Shown here: positions 6,379 through 14,003 of the stretch, piece after piece | Numbering within the stretch: position 1 is the stretch's first letter | How the letters are laid out: each line of letters starts with the position of its first letter | From: Acidobacteriota bacterium | Lineage (GTDB): Bacteria; Acidobacteriota; Terriglobia; Terriglobales; Acidobacteriaceae | Length of the DNA: 17,248 nt | Assembly: GCA_003224835.1 (NCBI GenBank) | Contig: QHZX01000069.1 | Coordinates: forward strand, 1-17,248 | Direction of reading: 5' to 3' | Translations under genes and position numbers: made by a program | Notes under the pieces: model-generated | Seen by the model: the letters and a program-made list of their open reading frames with translations, nothing else | Told to the model about the DNA's origin: nothing | The model's database searches: none

Positions 6379-7212
6379 ATGATCGACCCTACGCTGAAAG
6401 AATTTATTTTTGCCAGTGATTTTGACCAGACGCTGACCTTCAACGACTCCGGGTACGTTTTGGCGGAGCTGGTAGGAATCCCGACAGACGAGTTCGAGCG
6501 TAAAGCTACTGGGATGGCGCGGCTGAATCTAGTGCAGCAAGGGGCGGAACTCGCGTATCTGCTGCTGCATGATCCCGAGTTTAAGGACCGGGTCCGCAAA
6601 GAACACCTTTACGAGGTCGGCAAGCGAATACGTCTGAAAGAAAATATTGCGCTGCTCTATCAAATTCTCGACAGTGGGATTCCAGGATTTCATTTTGACT
6701 TCTATATTGTGTCCGCGGCACCGGTTGAGATCGTTCAGTCGGCACTGGAAGGTATTGTGCCCAAAGACCACATCTTTGGAACCGAATTCCTCTACAAGGA
6801 GTCAGGCGAGATTGCGACTATCACGCGCGCCACGGCGGGATACGGGAAGGTGTTCGTGCTCGACCAACTGCAAAGCCGTGCCCAGATTGGCCCTGACCAC
6901 ATTATTTATGTGGGTGACGGAAGCTCAGACGTGCACGTGATGCTGCACACCAATGTTCGTGACGGGTACACAATTGCCGTGTCAGAAGCCAGGCACGTTT
7001 CGCAAGTGGCTAAGCGAACGATTCTCAGCACCAGCGCGCTCGCTGTGCTTGCGCCGATTCTCGAGGATATTGCGGGCTGGCCTCGGCCAAGCGTCCGCGC
7101 ATTCTTCGAATCGCATGGAGTGATGATTCAGGAATGGGACCGGGTGCGTACCGATTGGCTGACATTACGCGCGGTCACGCCAGAAAGTCTGGAAGCGGCG
7201 GGCGGGAAATAA
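6379..7212 (+). CDS. HAD-superfamily phosphatase (PSPase-like, HAD-IB)
   Basis: This 277-aa cytoplasmic hydrolase of the haloacid dehalogenase superfamily shows all four motifs. Motif I is DFDQT with nucleophile D14 and acid/base D16. Motif II is S112 in FYIVSAAP, motif III is probably K157 in GYGKVFVL, and motif IV is GDGSSD with D180 and D184. The roughly 80-residue insert between motifs I and II is helical (cap type C1). This arrangement resembles phosphoserine-phosphatase-like enzymes, but the substrate cannot be read from sequence. The ATG at 6379 is the only clear start and lacks a good Shine-Dalgarno. The gene is divergent from the small gene/dehydrogenase pair across 149 bp. Confidence 0.8.
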   Translation: MIDPTLKEFIFASDFDQTLTFNDSGYVLAELVGIPTDEFERKATGMARLNLVQQGAELAYLLLHDPEFKDRVRKEHLYEVGKRIRLKENIALLYQILDSGIPGFHFDFYIVSAAPVEIVQSALEGIVPKDHIFGTEFLYKESGEIATITRATAGYGKVFVLDQLQSRAQIGPDHIIYVGDGSSDVHVMLHTNVRDGYTIAVSEARHVSQVAKRTILSTSALAVLAPILEDIAGWPRPSVRAFFESHGVMIQEWDRVRTDWLTLRAVTPESLEAAGGK

Positions 7213-7255
7213 GTGCCTGGAATTTCCGACTGACGGCAAGTTGTAGTTCACCACC

Positions 7256-7340
7256 ACAAGGTCCTTCGGCTCCGTTGCTGCTTCGCAAGGATAAGCAGCT
7301 ACTCCGCTCAGGATGACAGGTTCGGAGGAGTTCATCCTGA
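7256..7340. repeat. REP-like intergenic repeat with inverted arms
   Basis: Read on the minus strand, the element begins TCATCCTGAGCGGAGTAGCT, continues to AACGGAGCCGAAGGACC, and matches the widespread 'CATCCTGAGCG...CGAAGGA' type of intergenic element. The core CCGCTCAGGATGA (7304-7316) recurs exactly at 853-865 near the first terminator. TCAGGATGA (7308-7316) also pairs with TCATCCTGA (7332-7340), giving a 9-bp stem. It fills the gap between the HAD gene and the protease gene. Confidence 0.6.
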
Positions 7341-7372
7341 ATCCCCTTTGCCCCTGATCTCATCTACCAGCC

Positions 7373-8398
7373 ATGTTGGAACAATATCTTTCTACTACTC
7401 AGCTTGGAAACGGGCCAGTTCTCGATCCCGCGCCCGTGCATGAAGACGGCGCACTGCTGGATGCGTATTCCCACGCAGTAGTCACGGCGGCCGAGAAGGT
7501 AAGCCCGGCCGTTGCCAAGATCGAAGTTACGCAAACGGTCGATCAAGCGCGGAATGGCGAGCCTCGCGAACGTCAGGGCGGTGGCTCGGGATTCGTGTTC
7601 ACGCCGGATGGCTTGGTGCTGACGAACAGCCATGTGGTACATGGCGCTACAAAAATTGCACTATCACTTTCTGACGGGCGGCAGTTTCCAGCGCATTTGA
7701 TCGGCGACGATCCGGCGACTGATCTCGCAGTGGTTCAGATCGACGGGTCGAATCTCACCGTTGCACCGCTGGGTGATTCGCAAAATTTGCGGGTCGGTCA
7801 ACTGGCGATTGCAATTGGAAATCCTTACGGCTTTCAGTACACGGTGACGGCGGGAGTAGTGAGCGCTCTGGGACGTTCGTTGCGCTCTTATTCCGGAAGA
7901 CTTATAGAAGATGTGATCCAGACGGACGCTTCTTTGAATCCCGGCAACTCTGGAGGACCGCTGGTATCTTCGAACGGAGAAGTCATTGGCGTAAACACCG
8001 CGACCATTATGGGCGCGCAGGGACTCTGCTTTGCGATCGGGATAAACACGGCGAAATTTGTCGCAACCCGCTTGCTTCAACAAGGACGAATTCGCCGTGC
8101 ATATATCGGAGTAGAAGCGCAAAACGCGCCACTGCACCGCAGGATCGTACGTTTTTATGATCTCCCGAAAGAGACCGGAGCAATTGTTCTCGGTGCATCG
8201 AAGGGTAGCCCGGCAGAAAGGGCAGGGTTGCGCGAAGGGGACGTCATTATCGCATTCAATGGCCAGCCGATCGCCGGTGTGGACGACTTGCATCGTTTGT
8301 TGACGGATGCGCAGGTAGAGGTGAAGACATCAGTTACAGTTCTTCGCAGGACCGAACGGCTGGAACTGGGAATCGTCCCTCAGGAGTCCAAGCAATAA
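7373..8398 (+). CDS. HtrA/DegP-like serine protease (S1C) with PDZ domain, no visible export signal
   Basis: The 341-aa product has a trypsin-like domain (about 35-225) with the full triad: H87 in TNSHVVHG, D117 in DPATDLAVV, S193 in GNSGGPLV. A C-terminal PDZ domain follows (about 235-335), including ASKGSPAERAGLREGDVIIA. HtrA proteins degrade or refold damaged proteins, usually in the periplasm. Here the N-terminus (MLEQYLSTTQLGNGPVLDPA) is neither hydrophobic nor basic, and an in-frame TGA at 7355 excludes an upstream extension, so the protein seems cytoplasmic or exported by an unusual route. There is no clear ribosome binding site. The gene is followed at 52 bp by uppS. Confidence 0.9.
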   Translation: MLEQYLSTTQLGNGPVLDPAPVHEDGALLDAYSHAVVTAAEKVSPAVAKIEVTQTVDQARNGEPRERQGGGSGFVFTPDGLVLTNSHVVHGATKIALSLSDGRQFPAHLIGDDPATDLAVVQIDGSNLTVAPLGDSQNLRVGQLAIAIGNPYGFQYTVTAGVVSALGRSLRSYSGRLIEDVIQTDASLNPGNSGGPLVSSNGEVIGVNTATIMGAQGLCFAIGINTAKFVATRLLQQGRIRRAYIGVEAQNAPLHRRIVRFYDLPKETGAIVLGASKGSPAERAGLREGDVIIAFNGQPIAGVDDLHRLLTDAQVEVKTSVTVLRRTERLELGIVPQESKQ

Positions 8399-8450
8399 TC
8401 TCGAGGCACGCCTTCCTAGCCATGCAAAATCCAGGATACCGCGAGACAAC

Positions 8451-9323
8451 GTGGCGCGTTTGTGCCTTCATTGCAACTCTGTTTCCCCTATGTTAGTTTC
8501 TGAAACAGAAGGGATTACCTTGCAGGCGAAAGTTCCTGCCGGGCTGGATCGCAAAGAGGCCGAGATATACCAGAGGCTCGATCCGGAACGGCTTCCAAAG
8601 CACATCGCAATCATCATGGACGGTAACGGCCGGTGGGCGCGTAAACGCCACCTGCCGCGAGTCGCCGGACATCGTGCCGGAGTGACTTCCGTCCGGCACG
8701 TGGTCGAGTGTGCTTCGCGTGTCGGCATTCCGTCGCTCACGCTGTATGCGTTTTCGGAAGAGAACTGGAAGCGACGTCCCAAGGCCGAAGTTGATTTCCT
8801 CATGAAGTTGCTCTCCCGCTACTTGAAGCAGGAGGTGCCCACGCTGCACAAAAATAATGTGCGGCTGCAATACATCGGCAGGTTGCACGAGCTTCCGCAT
8901 TCTGTGCAAGAAAAGATGGCGTGGGCGCGCGAGGAAACCTCGCGCAATACAGGGATGGTGCTGACGCTCGCATTGAACTACAGTGCCCGCTCGGAAATGG
9001 TGGACGCCTTTCAGTCCATGTTGAAGGCTGCCGCGAACAACGGCGGAATCGAACACCTGAAGATTGATGAGGAAACCGTATCGCGCCACCTTTATACGAG
9101 CCACTTGCCCGATCCCGATCTAGTGATCCGCACGAGCGGAGAGATGCGCCTTAGCAATTTTTTGTTGTGGCAGCTTGCCTATGCAGAAATTTATGTCACG
9201 CCCACGCTTTGGCCGGAATTTCGCGGCGTGCACCTGCTGGAAGGTATCGCCGATTACCAAAAGCGCGACCGTCGATATGGCGGGCTCAACGATTCGGCAT
9301 CAGCACGTGCTCTGCGGAGCTGA
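8451..9323 (+). CDS. uppS: Isoprenyl transferase / undecaprenyl diphosphate synthase
   Basis: This cis-prenyltransferase condenses isopentenyl diphosphate onto farnesyl diphosphate to give the C55 carrier lipid for peptidoglycan and surface polysaccharides. The catalytic motif IIMDGNGRWA carries the essential Asp (D57 from this start). HRAG and the C-terminal RTSGEMRLSNFLLWQ with AYAEIYVTPTLWPEF are the family's diphosphate- and Mg-binding signatures. From GTG 8451 it has 290 aa, about 35 longer than typical. ATG 8490 (277 aa) and TTG 8520 (267 aa, preceded by AAGGGA) are shorter alternatives, and I cannot decide between them. The cdsA gene follows after 6 nt, so the two are co-transcribed. 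Confidence 0.93.
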   Translation: MARLCLHCNSVSPMLVSETEGITLQAKVPAGLDRKEAEIYQRLDPERLPKHIAIIMDGNGRWARKRHLPRVAGHRAGVTSVRHVVECASRVGIPSLTLYAFSEENWKRRPKAEVDFLMKLLSRYLKQEVPTLHKNNVRLQYIGRLHELPHSVQEKMAWAREETSRNTGMVLTLALNYSARSEMVDAFQSMLKAAANNGGIEHLKIDEETVSRHLYTSHLPDPDLVIRTSGEMRLSNFLLWQLAYAEIYVTPTLWPEFRGVHLLEGIADYQKRDRRYGGLNDSASARALRS

Positions 9324-9329
9324 TCCCAA

Positions 9330-10214
9330 TTGGAATTGCTCAAGCGAGTACTCACCGCAGTAGTGCTCATCCCAATAGTTTTGTTGCTGGTGTTGCGTGC
9401 GCCGGTGCCTGTGCTCGCGTTTGTTGCGGGCGTGGTCGCACTGCTGGCGATTCATGAACTGCTGAAGCTCGCTGAGGCCTATAACATCCGCCCTCTTTAC
9501 TGGCCCACATACGTTTTTGCTGGATCAGTTTTTCTGCTGATCGCAGTCAGCACGAGCTTCTCGACCGCAGGATTCGCGTACATTGCGGTGTGCGCGGCGG
9601 CTTTCGCGCCATTTGTCTTTCTCGCGATTGCAATGCGACGCGATGAACTTTCCTCCGCGTTTCCGGCAGCGATGGTCGCGACCTTCTCATTCGCTTATAT
9701 CGCGCTGCCAATGGCCTGTCTGGTGCAAATACGCGAGCAGTGGCAAGGCAGTTTTTTTATTCTTTATTTGCTGGTGCTGGTGTGGGCGGGACACATCCTC
9801 GCCTATTTCATTGGCAAGGCACTGGGTACGCACGGAATGTCGCCGCGCGTCAGTCCGAAGAAGACATGGGAAGGCGCAGTCTCGTCGCTGATTAGTAGCG
9901 TTGCGGTTGGGATGGTAATGGCCCACTATGCGGCGCCGATCAGCAGAGCTTTGCTGCACGGGCGACTCATCGAGCAGCGCGACGGAGTTTTCACCGAACT
10001 GCCTCTTCTACCAATCGTGCTTCTTTCGATTGTGCTTAACGTCGCAGCGCAGCTCGGGGATCTGGTGGAGTCGGTGATAAAACGCGGCGCTGGAGCAAAG
10101 GACTCCGGTGCCATCCTTCCCGGACATGGAGGCATGTTCGACCGCATTGATGCTTTGCTGTTCGCCGCGCCGGTACTGTGGGCTTATATCGCCTGGCGAG
10201 TTCTAATGCAGTAG
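9330..10214 (+). CDS. cdsA: Phosphatidate cytidylyltransferase (CDP-diglyceride synthase)
   Basis: This integral membrane enzyme makes CDP-diacylglycerol from phosphatidic acid and CTP, the precursor of phosphatidylethanolamine, phosphatidylglycerol and cardiolipin. The 294-aa protein has about eight hydrophobic segments. SPKKTWEG (174-182) and the C-terminal signature from GDLVESVIKR to KDSGAILPGHGGMFDRID (243-274) are clear. The conserved ADxGAY before them reads GHILAY (His155 in the Asp position), see findings. The start is TTG at 9330 (GGAG about 10 nt upstream), 6 nt after the uppS stop. The common uppS-cdsA order is kept, but dxr and rseP, which often follow, are absent here. Confidence 0.92.
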   Translation: MELLKRVLTAVVLIPIVLLLVLRAPVPVLAFVAGVVALLAIHELLKLAEAYNIRPLYWPTYVFAGSVFLLIAVSTSFSTAGFAYIAVCAAAFAPFVFLAIAMRRDELSSAFPAAMVATFSFAYIALPMACLVQIREQWQGSFFILYLLVLVWAGHILAYFIGKALGTHGMSPRVSPKKTWEGAVSSLISSVAVGMVMAHYAAPISRALLHGRLIEQRDGVFTELPLLPIVLLSIVLNVAAQLGDLVESVIKRGAGAKDSGAILPGHGGMFDRIDALLFAAPVLWAYIAWRVLMQ

Positions 10215-10293
10215 CGGAACTTAGCTGACGCGCGGGTTTTCGTATAAGTTCTCAGCAGTATTTCACGCGTATACATTTGTGATCCCAGTAAAG

Positions 10294-10322
10294 TTGCCCC
10301 GTTCGACCCGCCTCGGTACAAT
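10294..10322 (+). promoter_or_regulatory. Sigma70-type promoter of the secreted repeat protein gene
   Basis: TTGCCC (10294-10299) and TACAAT (10317-10322) are separated by 17 bp. Transcription would start near 10329. This favours the ATG at 10400 as translation start over the in-frame codon at 10322, which lies inside the -10 box. Confidence 0.65.
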
Positions 10323-10399
10323 TGGCGCCGGATGCGGCTTGCATTGATCCTGCCCGACGCTGGCGATCAGCCGCCCAATCTTGCAATCGAGAGGCGCTT

Positions 10400-11176
10400 A
10401 TGAAAAAGCTGCTGACGTTTGTACTGCTAGTGGCCGCAGCGTCCTTTGCGCAAAGCCCATTTGATGGAACGTGGGTTACAAAGCTGGACTCGGCACAATT
10501 TCCGAAGAAGCCTGAAGTGTTTCTGCTAGCTAAAGGTCGCTACGTATGCTCGAGCTGCGTCCCGAAAATCGACGTTAAGGCGGATGGTACTGACCAGAAG
10601 GTAAGTGGCTTCTCCTATTTCGATACCGTCGCTGTTCGCGTGATCGATAAGCGCTCGATCGAGGTCACCGAGAAGAAAGATGGCAAGGTCATGTTCGTCG
10701 AGACAGACACTGTGTCGCCCGGCGGCAAGCGCATGAATGAGAAGTTCACTGACAAAACAGAAGAGAAAGCAGTAAAAGGAGACATCATTTTCACGCGTGT
10801 GGCCGCGGGCCCGGCGGGCGCTCATGCCATCTCGGGTTCTTGGCGGGCGACCAAAGTGAACAGCGTCTCCGACAACGGATTGAAAATGACCTATCACGCT
10901 AGTTCCGAAGGGTTCAAGATGAGCGACCCCAACGGAGAAAGCTACGACGCAAAATTCGACGGCAAGGATTACGAGATCAAGGGAGATCCGGGCCATACCA
11001 TGGTATCCGTGAAGCGCATTGACAAACGAACCATTGAGGAGACAGATAAGCGCAACGGGAAGGTCGAGGGGGTCCTCCGACTAACCGTTTCACCTGATGG
11101 AAAGATGATCCACGCCGTTTACGAAAACAAGCGCCAGGGAACTACGACGACGTGGAAGATGAAGAAAGAGTCTTGA
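10400..11176 (+). CDS. Secreted hypothetical protein with internal duplication
   Basis: The 258-aa product starts with a signal peptide (MKKLLTFVLLVAAASFAQ). ATG 10400 is preceded by GAGAGG. The mature part consists of two similar, probably beta-barrel-like halves (about 20-135 and 145-258). IDKRSIEVTEKKDGKV (82-97) corresponds to IDKRTIEETDKRNGKV (207-222), followed by TVSPGGKRM and TVSPDGKMI. Each half opens with a G(T/S)W motif. The first half alone has a CSSC motif (C50, C53) that could form a disulfide or bind metal. Such lipocalin-like small proteins are common in Acidobacteria, but their function is unknown to me. The gene has its own promoter. Confidence 0.75.
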   Translation: MKKLLTFVLLVAAASFAQSPFDGTWVTKLDSAQFPKKPEVFLLAKGRYVCSSCVPKIDVKADGTDQKVSGFSYFDTVAVRVIDKRSIEVTEKKDGKVMFVETDTVSPGGKRMNEKFTDKTEEKAVKGDIIFTRVAAGPAGAHAISGSWRATKVNSVSDNGLKMTYHASSEGFKMSDPNGESYDAKFDGKDYEIKGDPGHTMVSVKRIDKRTIEETDKRNGKVEGVLRLTVSPDGKMIHAVYENKRQGTTTTWKMKKES

Positions 11177-11274
11177 GCGAATTACGAGGTGTTCGTTCCG
11201 CCAGGCGCACCAAAGTTACGTGCTTACACGGTCGGAATCTGAGAATGTGAGCGGCTGCTTGCTATGCTCATTCC

Positions 11275-11844
11275 TTGTCCACGTTCTCCATGATCGGGCT
11301 TGTGATCGCATTGTTAGCGATCCAGCTGGACCCCGCACTCACTCCTCACAGAGCGCCAAAGCCGGCATTGCCGAAAATCGACGAGAACGCCTGCCCATTT
11401 GAAGGTTGTCAGATCGGCGTGTGGACTACACGTGAAGCAGTGCAGCTTTTCTCTACGTGGGGTCTGGAGAGAAAACCTGTCGCCACGATCGGGAAAGGCG
11501 AGCCGGTCACCGCGATTACCGGTATCAACATAACCTTCGCTCCTTCGGAAATTCAGGTGACCGCACCTATTGCTGATTACGGCCTTAAACCAGGGGACAT
11601 GATTTTTGGTTATATGAATATTGGCGAGGGCAATTTTAACGCCTGGTTCAATGGTTATTGGGTTGAACAGTTTGATGGCAGCGGCATTACGGCTCCCGAC
11701 GGATCAGGATGCCGGCGCAAGTGCAATGCGAAATTGCTCAAGCCTAGTGTGACCGAATGGTGGATTAAGATCAAGACCAAACAGGGCGTCACCGGCTGGA
11801 CGACAGACAGCAACAAGTTTGCAGGCCAGGACGCACTGGAATAG
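11275..11844 (+). CDS. Secreted hypothetical protein with SH3-like features
   Basis: This predicted secreted protein has up to 189 aa. A hydrophobic N-terminus (MIGLVIALLAIQL) is followed by a Pro-rich linker and CPFEGCQIGVWT with a Cys pair. The C-terminal WWIKIKTKQGVTGWT is reminiscent of bacterial SH3-like domains (WxKV...GxxGW). A further Cys pair (GCRRKC) lies around residue 148. Start choice is uncertain: TTG 11275 gives the full frame and ATG 11290 gives 184 aa; neither has a good ribosome binding site. No catalytic motif is visible. Function unknown; cell-envelope location inferred from the leader and Cys pairs. Confidence 0.6.
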   Translation: MSTFSMIGLVIALLAIQLDPALTPHRAPKPALPKIDENACPFEGCQIGVWTTREAVQLFSTWGLERKPVATIGKGEPVTAITGINITFAPSEIQVTAPIADYGLKPGDMIFGYMNIGEGNFNAWFNGYWVEQFDGSGITAPDGSGCRRKCNAKLLKPSVTEWWIKIKTKQGVTGWTTDSNKFAGQDALE

Positions 11845-11983
11845 TCGGAATCAGCCCTCGTCTCAAATACGCGATGGATTACGTTTAACTTCGGTTTGCA
11901 AGTTCTGACTGAGCGCCAGCAACGAGGCGCCTGCAGCACGAACTCTCACTTAGGAGCAATACGGTTCTTTCCCAGGCTTGTAG

Positions 11984-12166
11984 CCACTTTTGACAAATCG
12001 CAAGGACAACTACGTCCTGAGCTGCGCATCTATTCTCCTCGACAGGTTCGCCAAGAGCATCGAAGCCAACGAAGGCACAAGCGACGCGGATATCAAGCCG
12101 GTGGTTGGAACCTACACTGACTCGTCAGGCAAACAGCACGGGTTCTTAGCCAAGCCAAACTTTTAA
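11984..12166 (+). pseudogene. C-terminal remnant of a secreted HAF-repeat-like protein
   Basis: An open stretch with no start codon in a suitable place (upstream in-frame TAG at 11981) ends with the residues DIKPVVGTYTDSSGKQHGFL, then AKPNF and a TAA. 'GxYTDSSGxxHGFL' is typical of extracellular HAF-repeat proteins, of which only the last repeat would remain. The rest of 11845-12354 holds no intact gene that I can support. The fragment has no visible ribosome binding site and is probably not expressed. Confidence 0.45.
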
Positions 12167-12354
12167 GTGACCTGCGGGAATCGCAGACATCTGTCGCGAG
12201 ACATCGTCATGCGATTCCCCGCACTCTGTAACGCTCATGACTCCCGTGCTCCCCGGCATTTTGTGACCGGCATCTGGATCAGCCGTGCGTTCATGCTTCT
12301 GATGTATCGTGTCGTGCACCTGAACTCAATATCATTCGTAGGAAAGAAGGAAAG

Positions 12355-12756
12355 ATGACACGAGGACACATACGGCGAATCCTAGTATTAGTGGTGGGCC
12401 TCATTTACTCTGCTTTGGTCTGGCCTCTGGGGAGTGACCTCTGGCACTCGCATTGGCTGGTTGGCATGCAGGGCAACGATTGCGAGCCGATGTTCTTGAG
12501 TTTTCTCGTCGGCCTTGGATTCTTTCTGTTGCTCGCCGTGAGAAAACCCTCGGAACATCGCTCGCTTATTATTTTCGCCGCATGGAATAGCCTGTTCCAT
12601 GCCTCGGTGATGGCGGTCGAAACAGTCGAAGCCTGGAGTCACGGAGTTCACCGAGATTACACGGACGTCGTGATTTCCCTGGGGATTGGAGGAGTACTGT
12701 TGGCGGCCATCCCAGCAAAGGAACCGCGAAGCGGCTTATCAGACGCAAAGAAATGA
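12355..12756 (+). CDS. Small integral membrane protein, DUF6632-like
   Basis: The 133-aa protein has four predicted membrane segments, around 8-25, 46-62, 72-88 and 102-118. The loop motif RKPSEHRSLIIFAAWNSLFH then ASVMAVE is like that of DUF6632 proteins frequent in Acidobacteria and other soil bacteria. The ATG at 12355 is preceded by AAGGA (with another AGGA further upstream). It is a single gene, convergent with the beta-propeller gene across 162 bp. Function unknown. Confidence 0.72.
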   Translation: MTRGHIRRILVLVVGLIYSALVWPLGSDLWHSHWLVGMQGNDCEPMFLSFLVGLGFFLLLAVRKPSEHRSLIIFAAWNSLFHASVMAVETVEAWSHGVHRDYTDVVISLGIGGVLLAAIPAKEPRSGLSDAKK

Positions 12757-12918
12757 ATGAAATAACAGAATGGGATCTTCGCTGTCCGTTCAGCCGATTC
12801 TTAAGCCTTGGCCGCGGGAGCCCTGCAGGCTCTAACACCTCAAACCTGAAGACGAGGTGGCGGTCATGGTCTGGGTAAGCGTCGGGATTTGATTCAGCCG
12901 AAAGGATGTCAACATTTT

Positions 12919-13944
12919 TTATTGCTTAAACCAATAAAGCAAAATTCCATAACCCACACCAGCGGGATCGCCAGCTCGCGCCACCTGAAATGCCATGAAG
13001 CGCCCATCAGTGGAGACTGCGGGGTTTGAAGCTTTGCCGCCTGCGTAGTCGTTGAAGTACGTAAGCCGGGTAAAGTCTTTGCCAGTTCCATCCAGCTTCA
13101 GCTTCCAAATATCGATGTTACCGGGACCACGTTTGCCGCCGGCTGCCTGGCACTGCCGGTCGCTCTCGACAGCGGTGTAGAGCCCGTCCGGGAAAATTCC
13201 CTCGGGCTCGTTGTATGTGCCTGGGACCTTCGAAAAATTGGTGACCTCGCCGGACGCCAAATCGATGCCCATCACCGACGCCGCAGCGTTCGGTTCGTAA
13301 CAGGTGAACACCATCTTCTTGTCGTTGTCGTAAAAATCCTGAGCTTCAAGCACGCAGCCGCGGTCTTTGCTCTCGTACACGGTCTTTTTGTTGATGAGCT
13401 TGGGAGAGCCGCCTGAAAGATCCAGCTCGGCAACAATTAGACGAGAATTTCCTGGCGCGAGATCCGGAGCTTGCTCCGGTGTCTGTGAAAAAGCAATTTT
13501 CAACGACTTTTTTGAGATCGCCGCGCCCTCGCTCATCTTCTGATCCAGCTTCACCGGTTTCGCGCCCCTCTCCTTGCTTAAGAACCACAGCTCGTTGTCA
13601 CGCGCACGGCTAGTGTGGATGTCCTCGAAGTGATCGGGACCGATCAAGATGTAATCTCCCGAGATCAGGTGCATCACGCGGAGGAACGCTGCGCCCGGCA
13701 AGTTGCAGGTAAGACAAGTGATGACTCGCGACTTCAAGTCGATCAGCATGGCATCGCCGAAGCTCTTTGCCATAAATGCGACCCGCTGATTATCGGGAGA
13801 AATGTCTGCACGTTCGCCAAAGTGCGTGAGTATCTCGATGTTAGCCGGCAGATGCTCCAGCGGATCCCCCGGTTTTCTTTCGCATTTTTCTTCGGCGGAA
13901 GCTGAGACGAAAAATAGCGTGAAGAGGACGAGCATGATTCTCAT
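12919..13944 (-). CDS. Secreted TolB-like beta-propeller protein
   Basis: The 341-aa exported protein has a signal peptide (MRIMLVLFTLFFVSASAEEK) and repeated blade-like segments: ADISPDNQRVAFM, DYILIGPDH, DNELWFLSKE, EAQDFYDNDKKMVFTCYE, PEGIFPDGLYTAVESD, NPAVSTDGRFMAFQVAR. This is the PD40/TolB pattern with D-G-R/K-x-F/V strands. Several Cys pairs (TCLTC; DRGCVLE) are compatible with periplasmic disulfides. The start at ATG 13944 is supported by GGAG 9 nt upstream. A longer upstream frame (to 14034) would run into the deacetylase stop and is rejected. It lies 59 nt behind the deacetylase gene on the same strand, so probably in one transcript. Ligand or partner unknown; a glycan or protein-binding role is only possible. 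Confidence 0.75.
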   Translation of the reverse strand: MRIMLVLFTLFFVSASAEEKCERKPGDPLEHLPANIEILTHFGERADISPDNQRVAFMAKSFGDAMLIDLKSRVITCLTCNLPGAAFLRVMHLISGDYILIGPDHFEDIHTSRARDNELWFLSKERGAKPVKLDQKMSEGAAISKKSLKIAFSQTPEQAPDLAPGNSRLIVAELDLSGGSPKLINKKTVYESKDRGCVLEAQDFYDNDKKMVFTCYEPNAAASVMGIDLASGEVTNFSKVPGTYNEPEGIFPDGLYTAVESDRQCQAAGGKRGPGNIDIWKLKLDGTGKDFTRLTYFNDYAGGKASNPAVSTDGRFMAFQVARAGDPAGVGYGILLYWFKQ

Positions 13945-14003
13945 GCAGCAATGCTCCATGATGCGTGATGTGCAACAATAAGTCCGAAAACCCAGATCAC
14001 GAT

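Noticed and set aside
10322..10399. Longer start for the secreted duplicated protein
   Set aside because: The first codon lies in the -10 box, and the signal peptide begins at ATG 10400.
12167..12358. 63-residue frame before the DUF6632-like gene
   Set aside because: No ribosome binding site, basic low-information sequence, and it overlaps the start of the real gene.
12818..12859. Terminators between the DUF6632-like and beta-propeller genes
   Set aside because: GAGCC/GGCTC and CACCTC/GAGGTG are short stems without T-tracts, so not strong enough to call.
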